Positions 1 through 7,688 of a stretch of 10,022 bases of DNA are shown piece by piece. The position numbers were made by a program, and so were the translations under genes. Below the pieces are notes generated by a model that was not told the DNA's origin, ran no database searches, and saw only the letters and a list, made by a program, of their open reading frames with translations. The stretch covers positions 1 to 10,022 of the forward strand of contig SLNU01000361.1 of the NCBI GenBank assembly GCA_007132865.1, read 5' to 3'. The DNA is from Bacteroidales bacterium. GTDB lineage: Bacteria > Bacteroidota > Bacteroidia > Bacteroidales > UBA7960. Position 1 is the first letter of the stretch, and every line of letters starts with the position of its first letter.

Positions 1-1580
1 ATGGAGCCAAGATCGGGATCATCGGACTGAACGGGTCGGGCAAGTCGACCCTGATGCGCATCATTGCCGGGGAGGAGAAGTCCTTTCAGGGCGAAGTGGT
101 CTTTTCCCCTGGCTACACGGTAGGCCACCTGGCGCAGGAACCCTTGCTGGATGACGGGAAGACGGTCAGGGAGATTGTAGAGGAAGGCGTGCAGGAGGTG
201 GTGGATGTTTTGCGGGAATACGAAGAAGTGAACCTGAAGTTCTCTGAACCAATGGGGGATGATGAAATGAACAGGCTCATTGATAGGCAGGGGGAATTGT
301 CTGACCTGATCGAACAGCATGACGCATGGGACCTGGACAATAAGCTGGAGCGCGCCATGGATGCCTTGCGCTGCCCCGAGCCCGATGTCCCGGTGAAGAA
401 TCTTAGCGGGGGGGAAAGGCGGCGGGTTGCCTTGTGCCGCTTGTTGCTGAGGGAGCCGGACATCCTCTTACTGGATGAGCCTACCAACCACCTCGATGCA
501 GAAAGCGTGGAATGGCTGGAACAGCACCTCAAGCAATACAAGGGGACGATCATTGCCATTACCCACGACCGGTATTTCCTGGACAATGTGGCCGGCTGGA
601 TCCTGGAACTGGACCGTGGGGAAGGCATTCCCTGGAAGGGCAACTATACTTCCTGGCTGGAGCAGAAAACCAAGCGGTTGGAAATGGAGGAAAAAACCGA
701 AAGCAGGCGCCGCAAGACCCTGGAGCGGGAGCTGGAGTGGGTGCGGATGAGTCCCAAGGCCAGGCATGCCAAAGGCAAGGCCAGGCTGAATGCCTACGAC
801 AGAATGCTCAGTGAGGATGTCAAACAAAAGGAGGAAAAGCTGGAGATCTTCATCCCGAACGGACCCCGGCTCGGGAACAAAGTCATTGAGGTAAACAATA
901 TCAGTAAGGCGTTTGGAGACAAGCTGCTGTTCGAAGAACTGGCATTTTCACTGCCCCCGGCAGGCATTGTTGGCATCATCGGTCCGAACGGGGCCGGGAA
1001 GACCACGCTGTTCCGGATGATCATGGGACAGGAAACGCCTGACAAGGGGGAGTTTCAGATCGGGGAAACGGTCCGCATCGGTTATGTGGACCAGGCCCAT
1101 GTGGACATCGACCCGGAAAAAAGTGTCTGGGAGGTTATTTCAGGCGGACATGAACTGATTAATTTGGCCGGCAGGCAGATGAACAGCCGTGCCTATGTGT
1201 CCCGCTTCAACTTCAGTGGTCCCGACCAGACCAAGAAATGCGGGGTGCTCTCCGGCGGGGAGCGCAACCGGCTCCACCTGGCGCTGACCCTGAAAAGCGA
1301 AGCCAATGTGCTGCTGCTGGATGAGCCAACCAACGACATAGACGTGAATACCCTCCGGGCCCTGGAGGAGGGCCTGGAGAATTTTGCGGGCTGTGCAGTC
1401 ATCATCACCCACGACCGCTGGTTCCTGGACCGCATTGCCACCCATATCCTGGCATTTGAAGGGGATTCCAATGTGTACTTTTTTGAGGGGTCCTATTCAG
1501 ATTACGAGGAGAATAAGAAAAAAAGACTGGGTGATACGGGCCCGAAACGCATCAAATATCGTAAATTGAAGGCAGACTAG
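1..1580 (+). CDS. ettA: Energy-dependent translational throttle protein EttA (ABC-F ATPase), 5'-truncated
   Basis: ABC-F family ATPase that binds the ribosomal E site and, in E. coli, gates entry of initiation complexes into elongation according to the ATP/ADP ratio. The gene runs in from the left edge; the first complete codon is at base 3, leaving about 525 residues of a family usually near 555. In visible numbering, NBD1 has Walker A GLNGSGKST (8-16), signature LSGGE (134-138), Walker B/catalytic Glu DEPTN (158-162) and H-loop THDR (187-190). An arm-like helical insertion lies at about 62-115. The charged inter-domain linker (about 207-295) includes the EttA-typical stretches GEGIPWKGNY and SKGKAR-like AKGKAR. 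NBD2 has GPNGAGKTT (327-335), LSGGE (416-420) and DEPTN (440-444). The C-terminus PKRIKYRKLK matches the EttA ending, and this plus the linker separates it from Uup, YheS and YbiT. There is no membrane segment, as expected for a cytosolic factor. Both ATPase sites look intact. Confidence 0.96.
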   Translation, partial: GAKIGIIGLNGSGKSTLMRIIAGEEKSFQGEVVFSPGYTVGHLAQEPLLDDGKTVREIVEEGVQEVVDVLREYEEVNLKFSEPMGDDEMNRLIDRQGELSDLIEQHDAWDLDNKLERAMDALRCPEPDVPVKNLSGGERRRVALCRLLLREPDILLLDEPTNHLDAESVEWLEQHLKQYKGTIIAITHDRYFLDNVAGWILELDRGEGIPWKGNYTSWLEQKTKRLEMEEKTESRRRKTLERELEWVRMSPKARHAKGKARLNAYDRMLSEDVKQKEEKLEIFIPNGPRLGNKVIEVNNISKAFGDKLLFEELAFSLPPAGIVGIIGPNGAGKTTLFRMIMGQETPDKGEFQIGETVRIGYVDQAHVDIDPEKSVWEVISGGHELINLAGRQMNSRAYVSRFNFSGPDQTKKCGVLSGGERNRLHLALTLKSEANVLLLDEPTNDIDVNTLRALEEGLENFAGCAVIITHDRWFLDRIATHILAFEGDSNVYFFEGSYSDYEENKKKRLGDTGPKRIKYRKLKAD

Positions 1581-1617
1581 AAAAAACGCCGAATTTCACA
1601 CCATCAAATTTATCCGA

Positions 1618-2463
1618 ATGAATGAGATTGATAATTTAAGGGCAACGGCCACGCAGGTAAGGCGGGACGTGCTTCGAATGGTTTACGGAACACGGTCCGG
1701 ACATCCCGGTGGTCCGCTTGGCTGTGCCGAGCTTTTTACCGCGCTGTACTTTTCCGTCCTGAAACACGAACCCGGGAATTTTTCTATGGATGGCAGGGGA
1801 GAGGACCTGTTTTTCCTTTCCAACGGCCACCTTGCCGCAGGCTGGTACAGCGTACTGGCCCGCAGCGGGTATTTTGACAAGTCGGAACTGGCCACCCACC
1901 GGCATATTGACTCACGGCTGCAGGGACATCCGGCCACGGAAGAAGGGCTTCCCGGCATTCGGGTCGCCAGTGGCTCCCTTGGGCAGGGGCTCAGCGTGGC
2001 CTGCGGTGCGGCCCTGGCAAAAAAACTGAACGGGGATCCCCGCCTGGTGTACTGCCTGATGGGGGATGGGGAGCAGCAGGAGGGACAGATCTGGGAGGCA
2101 GCCATGTTTGCAGCGGCCAGAAAAATTGACAACCTGATCGGCATCGTTGATTACAATGGACAGCAGATAGACGGACCCGTGGATGAGGTGCTCCCGCTGG
2201 GGGACCTTGGGAAAAAGTATGAAAGCTTTGGCTGGCAATTAATCGAACTGAATGGAAATGTGATGGAGGAGGTCCTTGCCGGATTGGAGAAAGCGGCTTC
2301 CCTGTGCGGGCGTAAGCAGCCTGTGATGATTCTGATGCGGACCGAAATGGGGCATGGGGTGGATTTCATGACGGGCACGCACGAATGGCATGGCAAGTCA
2401 CCCGATGACGAACAGTTTAAACGTGCCCTTGAACAACTGGAGGAAACCTTAGGAGATTATTAA
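1618..2463 (+). CDS. Transketolase, N-terminal (thiamine diphosphate-binding) subunit
   Basis: N-terminal half of a split transketolase (281 residues; a full-length enzyme is about 650-680). It transfers two-carbon ketol units between sugar phosphates in the non-oxidative pentose phosphate pathway, in the cytosol. Visible motifs are GHPGG (28-32), SNGH (68-71), QGHP (102-105), GSLGQGL (119-125), the ThDP/metal motif GDG (149-151) ending in DYN (178-180), and THEWHGK (254-260), which includes a conserved active-site histidine. The domain ends where the pyrimidine-binding domain would begin, and that domain is supplied by the next gene after 28 bases. The ATG at 1618 gives a normal N-terminus; a second ATG at 1622 is out of frame. 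No Shine-Dalgarno sequence is evident in the 37-base gap after ettA. Two-gene transketolases are well known in Bacteroidota, archaea and some Firmicutes, so this is a functional pair and not a broken gene. A 1-deoxyxylulose-5-phosphate synthase is less likely given the length and motif pattern. Confidence 0.95.
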   Translation: MNEIDNLRATATQVRRDVLRMVYGTRSGHPGGPLGCAELFTALYFSVLKHEPGNFSMDGRGEDLFFLSNGHLAAGWYSVLARSGYFDKSELATHRHIDSRLQGHPATEEGLPGIRVASGSLGQGLSVACGAALAKKLNGDPRLVYCLMGDGEQQEGQIWEAAMFAAARKIDNLIGIVDYNGQQIDGPVDEVLPLGDLGKKYESFGWQLIELNGNVMEEVLAGLEKAASLCGRKQPVMILMRTEMGHGVDFMTGTHEWHGKSPDDEQFKRALEQLEETLGDY

Positions 2464-2491
2464 TTTGCTGATCCGACAATACCATTAAGAA

Positions 2492-3445
2492 ATGAAAGAA
2501 TATTCCTATACAGAGAAAAAAGACACCCGTTCAGGTTTTGGTGCCGGCTTGCTGGAGCTGGGTAAAAACAATCCCGATGTGGTGGCGCTTTGTGCGGACC
2601 TGACCGGTTCCCTGATGATGACCGCATTCCAGGATGCCTTTCCGGAGCGTTTTTTCCAGGTCGGCATTGCCGAGGCCAATATGATGGGCGTCGCCGCTGG
2701 TTTGACCATAGGCGGAAAGATCCCCTTTACGGGTACCTTTGCAAATTTCAGTACCGGGAGGGTTTACGACCAGATCAGGCAATCCATTGCCTATTCTGGC
2801 AAGAACGTAAAGATCTGCGCCTCCCATGCCGGACTCACCCTTGGGGAGGACGGGGCCACCCACCAGATTCTGGAAGACATCGGCATGATGAAAATGCTTC
2901 CGCATATGACCGTCGTTGTTCCCTGCGACTACAACCAGACCCGCGCCGCCACCTTGGCGGTTGCTGATGTTGTCGGACCCGTCTACCTGCGGTTTGGAAG
3001 GCCCAAGGTGCCCAACTTTACCCCGGCCGACCAGGTGTTTGAGGTCGGAAAAGCCATCGTGCTTAACGAAGGCGCAGACGTCAGCATCTTTGCCACCGGC
3101 CACCTCGTATGGGAAGCCCTGGAAGCAGGAAAGGCACTTTATGCCGAGGGTGTGTCTGCCGAAATAATAAACATTCATACCATTAAACCTTTTGACGTGG
3201 ATGCCGTCTTACAGTCAGTAAGAAAGACCGGCTGTGCGGTTTCTGCGGAAGAGCACCAGCTGCATGGCGGACTGGGAGAAAGCCTGGCCCGTGTCTTTGC
3301 GGGCGCTTACCCGGTTCCGCTGGAAATGGTTGCCGTTATGGACCGGTTTGGGGAAAGCGGCAAGCCTGCTGATCTGATGAAGAAGTACGGCCTGGATGCT
3401 GCCCATATTGTGAAAGCCGCAAAAAGGGTACTGGACAGGAAATAG
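2492..3445 (+). CDS. Transketolase, C-terminal (pyrimidine-binding and C-terminal domains) subunit
   Basis: Second half of the split transketolase, 317 residues. It contains the pyrimidine-binding domain (about 10-170) and the transketolase C-terminal domain (about 185-310). The catalytic glutamate that activates the thiamine aminopyrimidine is in GIAEANM (Glu61). Further family motifs are TGTFANF (80-86), [15 protein letters not shown] (111-125, active-site histidines) and the C-terminal [10 protein letters not shown] (253-262). It needs the product of the gene at 1618-2463 to complete the active site, which in this enzyme class forms at the interface of the pyrophosphate- and pyrimidine-binding domains. 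The ATG at 2492 follows the upstream stop codon by 28 bases with no clear ribosome-binding site. The next gene, a sigma factor, starts 17 bases after the stop. Length, domains and key residues look intact. Confidence 0.95.
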   Translation: MKEYSYTEKKDTRSGFGAGLLELGKNNPDVVALCADLTGSLMMTAFQDAFPERFFQVGIAEANMMGVAAGLTIGGKIPFTGTFANFSTGRVYDQIRQSIAYSGKNVKICASHAGLTLGEDGATHQILEDIGMMKMLPHMTVVVPCDYNQTRAATLAVADVVGPVYLRFGRPKVPNFTPADQVFEVGKAIVLNEGADVSIFATGHLVWEALEAGKALYAEGVSAEIINIHTIKPFDVDAVLQSVRKTGCAVSAEEHQLHGGLGESLARVFAGAYPVPLEMVAVMDRFGESGKPADLMKKYGLDAAHIVKAAKRVLDRK

Positions 3446-3462
3446 CTGAAACGTGTGTGGGG

Positions 3463-4002
3463 ATGTACACAGATGAAGAGCTTCTGGAAAAGTTTTTTCA
3501 CGGGGACAATCCCGCATACGCGTTCAACCTGATCGTAAGGAAGTACCAGCAGCAGGTGTATTGGCATGTAAGGCGCCTGGTGATCTGCCATGAGGATGCC
3601 AACGACATTGTCCAGGATGTGTTTGTAAAAGCCTGGAAAGCCCTGAAAAACTTTCGCGGAGATTCAGGGCTATTTACATGGCTGTACCGGATCGCCACCA
3701 ATGAGGCACTCAGCTTCCTTAAGCGGAAAAGAACCCGCTTTCTGCTTCCGCTGGTCGACCTGGAGCGGCAGCTTTCTGAAACCCTGGAGTCAGACGTGCA
3801 TTATGACGGCAATGCCATAGAAAAAAAGATACAAAAAGCCATTCTTTCTTTGCCGGAAAAACAGCGCGTGGTGTTCAACCTCAGGTATTATGACGAAATG
3901 AAATACGAAGACATGGCAAGGGTCCTGGATACCTCGGAAGGCGCCCTGAAGGCCTCTTACCACCATGCCGTGAAAAAAATAGAAAAATACATCAGGGAAT
4001 GA
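3463..4002 (+). CDS. ECF-type RNA polymerase sigma factor (sigma-70 family)
   Basis: A 179-residue alternative sigma factor with the two-domain layout of the ECF group. Region sigma-2 spans about 20-90 and contains DANDIVQDVFVKAWKAL (46-62, region 2.2) and GLFTWLYRIATNEALSFLKRK (69-89, regions 2.3-2.4, -10 recognition). A linker rich in L and E (95-117) leads to sigma-4 at about 118-178, with SLPEKQRVVFNLRYYD (129-144) and the helix-turn-helix YEDMARVLDTSEGALKASYHHAVKKI (within 148-173). The ATG at 3463 is preferred; an in-frame GTG at 3457 would add two residues. There is no extra C-terminal domain. The following two genes encode a single-pass membrane protein and an exported CpxP-like protein, so this factor is probably held at the membrane until an envelope signal arrives. 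The target regulon cannot be read from this window. Confidence 0.93.
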   Translation: MYTDEELLEKFFHGDNPAYAFNLIVRKYQQQVYWHVRRLVICHEDANDIVQDVFVKAWKALKNFRGDSGLFTWLYRIATNEALSFLKRKRTRFLLPLVDLERQLSETLESDVHYDGNAIEKKIQKAILSLPEKQRVVFNLRYYDEMKYEDMARVLDTSEGALKASYHHAVKKIEKYIRE

Positions 4003-4020
4003 TTAAACCATTCGCCCGGA

Positions 4021-4584
4021 ATGACATCTAATTTAAAAACCCATACAATGGAAAAAGCCAGCAAGGAAGACATCAGGAAGGAACTGTCCGCTTTGGGCAG
4101 CAGCCTGCCGTCTGCAGGCGAGGGATCTCCTTTCCGCGTGCCCGATGGGTATTTTGACCAGCTTCCCGGTACGGTCCAGGAGCGCTTGGCTACCGGTAGG
4201 AAACCCAGGGTAAGCTGGTTGCCCATGCTATCGCCCCGCCACCTGCAACTTGGGATTGCCTCCCTGGTTCTGCTGGCCGTGTTTTCATTCGGACTGTTCT
4301 TTATCCAAAAGGAGACGGAGCAAGGCATGCTGTTCGCCACAGAAGAGGATGAATCTGAGTTTTACTTTTCCCTGTATGCGGATCTGGATCCCTTTTCCTG
4401 GTATGACCTGGTGCTGGAAACCGATATTACTGCCGATGAGTTGTATTTTGGTCTGGAGGACGCCCATTACGGGGATCCGGATGAAGATGCCTTTCTCGAT
4501 TACCTCTACGAAAACGTGCGGACTTTTGAACTCGGGGCCGGGGACTATATTTTTCCATTAAACGACATACCAGACATACCATGA
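4021..4584 (+). CDS. Single-pass membrane protein, probable anti-sigma factor of the upstream ECF sigma
   Basis: A 187-residue protein that I cannot place in a named enzyme family. The N-terminal ~75 residues are predicted cytoplasmic and carry PFRVPDGYFDQLP (37-49), resembling a VPxGYF(D/E)xL motif I associate with membrane proteins encoded beside ECF sigma factors in Bacteroidota. One hydrophobic helix lies at about 76-95. Residues 98-187 have about 26 Asp/Glu against one Arg and no Lys, with many Tyr and Phe. No zinc-binding HxxxCxxC motif is present, so it is not a ZAS-type anti-sigma factor. Position and topology fit a membrane anti-sigma factor comparable in layout to CnrY-like proteins; this role is inferred. 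The ATG at 4021 is used here; an in-frame ATG at 4048 would shorten it by nine residues. Its stop codon overlaps the next start by four bases (ATGA), which suggests coupled translation. Confidence 0.75.
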   Translation: MTSNLKTHTMEKASKEDIRKELSALGSSLPSAGEGSPFRVPDGYFDQLPGTVQERLATGRKPRVSWLPMLSPRHLQLGIASLVLLAVFSFGLFFIQKETEQGMLFATEEDESEFYFSLYADLDPFSWYDLVLETDITADELYFGLEDAHYGDPDEDAFLDYLYENVRTFELGAGDYIFPLNDIPDIP

Positions 4585-5054
4585 AATATATCAATAAATG
4601 CCTGCTTTTTCTGCCCGTTTTACTCATCAGCTTTTCTGTTGCGGGTCAGCCGGGTCAACGGAGGATGCACGATGAGCGCATGCGGGCCATCGAATCCCGG
4701 CGCATCGCCTACTTTACAGAAAAAATGTCCCTGACACCCTCAGAGGCCACCGTTTTCTGGCCGATCTACAATGAATACCTTCGCGAGATGGAGGAACTGA
4801 ACCTCAGTCAGCGGCAGTGGAGTCGCGAACTGGACGCCGGTTCAGGTATGAGCGAAGCTGAGGCGGCAGCATTTGCCGAGCGGGAAGTGCAGCGGTTTGA
4901 GCAGACAGCCCGGCTGAAGCGCACCTACCATGAAAAGTTGAAAGCGGTGCTGCCGGCGAAGAAGATTGTGCAGTTGTATGAGGCGGAGAAAAGTTTCAAC
5001 CGCTTATTGTTCCGTGAAAGCCAGCACCGCATGCGGGATAGAAGGGGGCAGTGA
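4581..5054 (+). CDS. Exported Spy/CpxP-like periplasmic protein, probable sensor for the ECF sigma module
   Basis: A 157-residue protein with a signal peptide (about 1-22: short basic start, hydrophobic core, likely cleavage after SVAG). The mature part is almost wholly helical and charged. It has KMSLTPSEATVFWPIYNEY (48-66) and a second conserved-looking stretch LPAKKIVQLYEAEKSFNRLLFRE (124-146), the pattern of small Bacteroidota proteins related to Spy/CpxP/CnrX and sometimes annotated as sensors of ECF sigma factors. The canonical LTxxQ box appears here as LTPSEA. The tail is Arg-rich (RMRDRRGQ). The gene starts inside the stop codon of the preceding gene. By analogy with CnrX in the CnrYXH system, it may sense misfolded protein or metal in the periplasm and control the membrane partner; the signal itself is unknown. 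A chaperone-only role is the main alternative. It ends 13 bases from the convergent batE stop. Confidence 0.8.
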   Translation: MKYINKCLLFLPVLLISFSVAGQPGQRRMHDERMRAIESRRIAYFTEKMSLTPSEATVFWPIYNEYLREMEELNLSQRQWSRELDAGSGMSEAEAAAFAEREVQRFEQTARLKRTYHEKLKAVLPAKKIVQLYEAEKSFNRLLFRESQHRMRDRRGQ

Positions 5055-5067
5055 ACCCGGTCCCGGA

Positions 5068-5826
5068 TCAGATGATTTCCAGGCCTTCTTTTTTTATCCA
5101 TCCCATATTTCCGTTCGCCAGCCGGATCTCCACCCAGTCTCCGATTACACTGTTCATTTCCACTTTGGATCCTTCATGGACCACAAACAGATCCGGGCTA
5201 TCCGGACGGGGAGCACTTTTGGCCGTGGTGCGTGGGACAAACACGATGCCTTCCTTCCGGTTCGTCTGCACATTATATTGCTCACTTGCAGCCAGCAATG
5301 ACAGGGTGCTGCACAACAACAAACCCAGGCCAAGGAAAAACGACCACTTCCTGACAATACGTGTGCGGGAAAAGAAATACCAAAGCATCCCCAGCAGAAA
5401 AGCCATGGCAAATGCAATGCTTGTCCTTGCCCAGGCGTCTGCGGTTTGTCTGCCCAGCAGATTTTGTTTCCATTTTTCATAGAACAGGACCGGCACCGGG
5501 TCGATGCGGTCAGTCAGCCGCTGTTGTGCCAGTCTGAGGTTGTGACGCAGGGCTTCGTCTGCAGGCTTCAGCCGCAGTCCCCTTTCATAATTCAATATGG
5601 CTTTCGCTACCTGGTTCATCCGGAAGTAGGCATTCCCTAGGTTATAATGTAGTTCCGGGGCGGTGAATCCCATGGAAAGTACCTCCTCATAAAGTTCGGC
5701 AGCATGCGGGTATTCACCGTTCATATAGGCCTGGTTGCCGCGTTCCACCAATTGCCAGGGGTCCGTTGCGGCACCTGGCAATGTGAACAGCAGGATGGCG
5801 GTCATGGCCATGGTAAACATTCTCAT
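5068..5826 (-). CDS. batE: BatE: TPR and SH3 domain membrane protein of the Bat operon
   Basis: Last gene of the Bat operon, 252 residues. It has a signal peptide (about 1-20, ending GAA), two TPR-type repeats (about 24-91, including AYMNGEYPHAAELYEEVL and LHYNLGNAYFRMNQVAKAILNYERGL), two membrane helices (about 132-152 and 161-181) separated by a short basic loop RTRIVRK, and a C-terminal bacterial SH3 domain (about 194-252, with GDWVEIRLANGNMGWI). The positive-inside rule puts the TPR and SH3 domains in the periplasm. BatE is thought to be a scaffold within a Bat complex; its biochemical activity is not established. The ATG at 5826 overlaps the batD stop codon by four bases, with A-rich sequence just upstream, so translation is probably coupled to batD. 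Domain order and length match the family. Confidence 0.92.
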   Translation of the reverse strand: MRMFTMAMTAILLFTLPGAATDPWQLVERGNQAYMNGEYPHAAELYEEVLSMGFTAPELHYNLGNAYFRMNQVAKAILNYERGLRLKPADEALRHNLRLAQQRLTDRIDPVPVLFYEKWKQNLLGRQTADAWARTSIAFAMAFLLGMLWYFFSRTRIVRKWSFFLGLGLLLCSTLSLLAASEQYNVQTNRKEGIVFVPRTTAKSAPRPDSPDLFVVHEGSKVEMNSVIGDWVEIRLANGNMGWIKKEGLEII

Positions 5827-7688
5827 GTCTTTTTTCTTTTTCTGAATTCCTTTTCCAGTTCCACGATGGTTGACAATGCGAGATGGTAGGTCTCTTCCAT
5901 GCGTGAATCCTTTTCTCCGGGGGCAAACCTTGCGAACTCACAAGTCTCCATGGCATCCATGGTGGCTTGTGCGAGCCCGCCCGGAATGTCATTTTGTGCC
6001 AGCATTTCCGCGATGTTTTCCCGGCTGAGTGCCGATACCGGGAGGGCAAGGCGGTCGGAGAAATATCCCCAGAGGGCCCGGGAGATCTCATTATAAAACA
6101 TGGACCGGTCCTCGTTCTTCAGATAAATGCGGGCCTTTTCCAGTCTTTTCCGGGCAAGCTTCCGGGCTTTTCTGGTACGCAGACGCGTCACGTCGGCACG
6201 CAACCTTACCTGCCTTCGCCAGTATATCAAAACGGCAATGAACAGCAAAAAGGGCATGGACAGCCAAAGGTAAAATGCCCTGCTTTTAAAGAATGAATGT
6301 CCGGCCGGCCTCAGCGTAAAAGGGCTGGTGCTTATAAACCGGATATCGCTGCCCAGCTGCCTGATCGCTTCCTGACCTCCTGCCATCGGTTGTCCGGAAC
6401 CCGGGCGGCCGGACACCCGCAATGTGAATGGTCCGATTTCCCTGGTCACATACCTCTGGCTGCCGGGGTCAAAAAAAGACAGCTGCATGGCCGGAATCTC
6501 AAAGTCCCCGCCGGCACGCGGAATCACCAGGTATTCGAACGCGCGGCTTCCCATGATCCCATCCGACTTCCTTTGAAACCTGTCCTCTACCAAAGGATCG
6601 AAAACCTCCAAGTCTGCTGAAAAATGGAATTCCGGCTGCTGCATCATGCTTAGATTGCCCTTCCCGTTAATTAGGATTCTCAGATTTGCTGCCTCGTTGA
6701 CATGCAGTTCCTGTGGGCTTAGGCTCCCCGACACGTCGAAGCTGCCCACCAGTCCGGTAAAGGAGGGCGGACGGTTTTGAACCGGAAGGGGCCGGACGTT
6801 CAGGCGTATCGAATTGGAGCGAATATTTACAGGGATGTTCTGAAAACTGTCAAATGGGGTTCCGGAGAAAAAATCATCGAACAGGCTGCCCCTTGACGCC
6901 CGGAGCCTTACCATGCATTCCACCTCCAGGGGTTCCACAGTCAACTCCCCGGGGCGCTGGGGGAAAAGCGCCACCCTGCGAATCTCCGCCACGTTATAAG
7001 TGATCCCGTCAATGACCTCTGTGGTGACTTCAGGCTGGGAGGGGCCATCCAGGTTCTCTGACCAGAATCCCTGAAAGGAGGGAAGTCTTTCAACCGAATA
7101 GCGTGTGATCGGGACCCGTGTATAAATCCTGTAGGAGACGACCACCTGTTCAGATTCGAATGGGGTTTGGTTGCTGACCGTGGCCCGTATGAACAAGTCT
7201 TCCTCCCCGGGAGCCTGGGGAGGCTGCCCTGCTTGCTGCTGCCCCGGTTGTTGCCGGGGAGTCTGCGGGGAGGCTGCCGTTGCCTGCCCGCTTACGACAA
7301 TCCGGACCGGGTCCCCGGTGACGCTTTTCCCGTTTGCCGTGGCACTGGCCGGGGGAATGGAGAATTCACCTTCCTGCAAAGCTTCAAGAATATATGTATA
7401 GGATACGGAAACAGAGGTTGTTACCTGATTGTTTATTATCTGGGTGGAGCTGCTGGTCGACTGGCTGGGTCCGGATATCAGTCTGAACCCCTCAAAGGAA
7501 GGAGCCTGGAAGGATTCCGGCCGGGCGTTCATGGTATAGACCAGGCGAAACCGTTCCCCTGAGGCCACCTGGGAAGGAGCGGACACAGCAAGGACGAGCT
7601 CGTCTGCATGGGCGATGGCATTTGCAGATAGCATGAAAAGCAGGCCAATAAGAATTTTTCTTGTGCTCATAAACACATTGGTTACCAT
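5823..7688 (-). CDS. batD: BatD: large membrane-anchored periplasmic protein of the Bat operon
   Basis: A 621-residue BatD family protein. Residues 7-28 form a signal peptide (MSTRKILIG start, AHA end). About 30-134 form a beta-rich domain (PSFEGFRLISGP is a typical BatD stretch). Residues 135-163 are a Gln/Pro/Gly-rich linker. About 164-300 and 305-427 are further beta-rich segments containing PSFQGFWSENL, FPQRPGELTVEPLEVEC, PPSFTGLVGSFDVSG and EYLVIPRAGGDFEIPAM. One membrane helix lies at about 471-490, followed by a strongly basic cytoplasmic segment and a helical tail with YNEISRALWGYFSDRLALP (532-550). It is probably a structural part of a Bat complex; no catalytic motif is seen. The start is uncertain: the ATG at 7688 overlaps batC by 7 bases and follows an AGAAAGGGA stretch, while the ATG at 7670 would begin exactly at the signal peptide. 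Confidence 0.92.
   Translation of the reverse strand: MVTNVFMSTRKILIGLLFMLSANAIAHADELVLAVSAPSQVASGERFRLVYTMNARPESFQAPSFEGFRLISGPSQSTSSSTQIINNQVTTSVSVSYTYILEALQEGEFSIPPASATANGKSVTGDPVRIVVSGQATAASPQTPRQQPGQQQAGQPPQAPGEEDLFIRATVSNQTPFESEQVVVSYRIYTRVPITRYSVERLPSFQGFWSENLDGPSQPEVTTEVIDGITYNVAEIRRVALFPQRPGELTVEPLEVECMVRLRASRGSLFDDFFSGTPFDSFQNIPVNIRSNSIRLNVRPLPVQNRPPSFTGLVGSFDVSGSLSPQELHVNEAANLRILINGKGNLSMMQQPEFHFSADLEVFDPLVEDRFQRKSDGIMGSRAFEYLVIPRAGGDFEIPAMQLSFFDPGSQRYVTREIGPFTLRVSGRPGSGQPMAGGQEAIRQLGSDIRFISTSPFTLRPAGHSFFKSRAFYLWLSMPFLLFIAVLIYWRRQVRLRADVTRLRTRKARKLARKRLEKARIYLKNEDRSMFYNEISRALWGYFSDRLALPVSALSRENIAEMLAQNDIPGGLAQATMDAMETCEFARFAPGEKDSRMEETYHLALSTIVELEKEFRKRKKT

Noticed and set aside
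1..30. ATG at the very first base as the start of ettA
   Set aside because: That frame reaches a TGA at 28-30. The real reading frame starts at base 3 and already contains the Walker A motif, so the true start lies outside the window.
2460..2467. TTAATTTG at the end of the first transketolase gene as a Bacteroidota -7 promoter element (TAnnTTTG)
   Set aside because: It differs from the consensus at the second base, overlaps the stop codon and has no TTTG -33 element at the right distance.
2531..3178. 215-residue open frame antisense to the second transketolase gene
   Set aside because: It has no recognisable domain and lies wholly within a well-supported gene; it is explained by codon bias in a GC-rich sequence.
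1618..3445. Transketolase as a frameshifted or broken gene
   Set aside because: The halves split at a domain boundary, each has its own start and stop codon and all key residues, and two-gene transketolases are a known arrangement.
3457..3462. GTG at 3457 as the sigma factor start
   Set aside because: It would add only two residues, and the ATG two codons later gives a standard ECF sigma N-terminus.
4581..4646. CpxP-like protein as a lipoprotein because of Cys7
   Set aside because: The cysteine sits before the hydrophobic core and no lipobox precedes it; an ordinary signal peptide with cleavage near residue 22 fits better.
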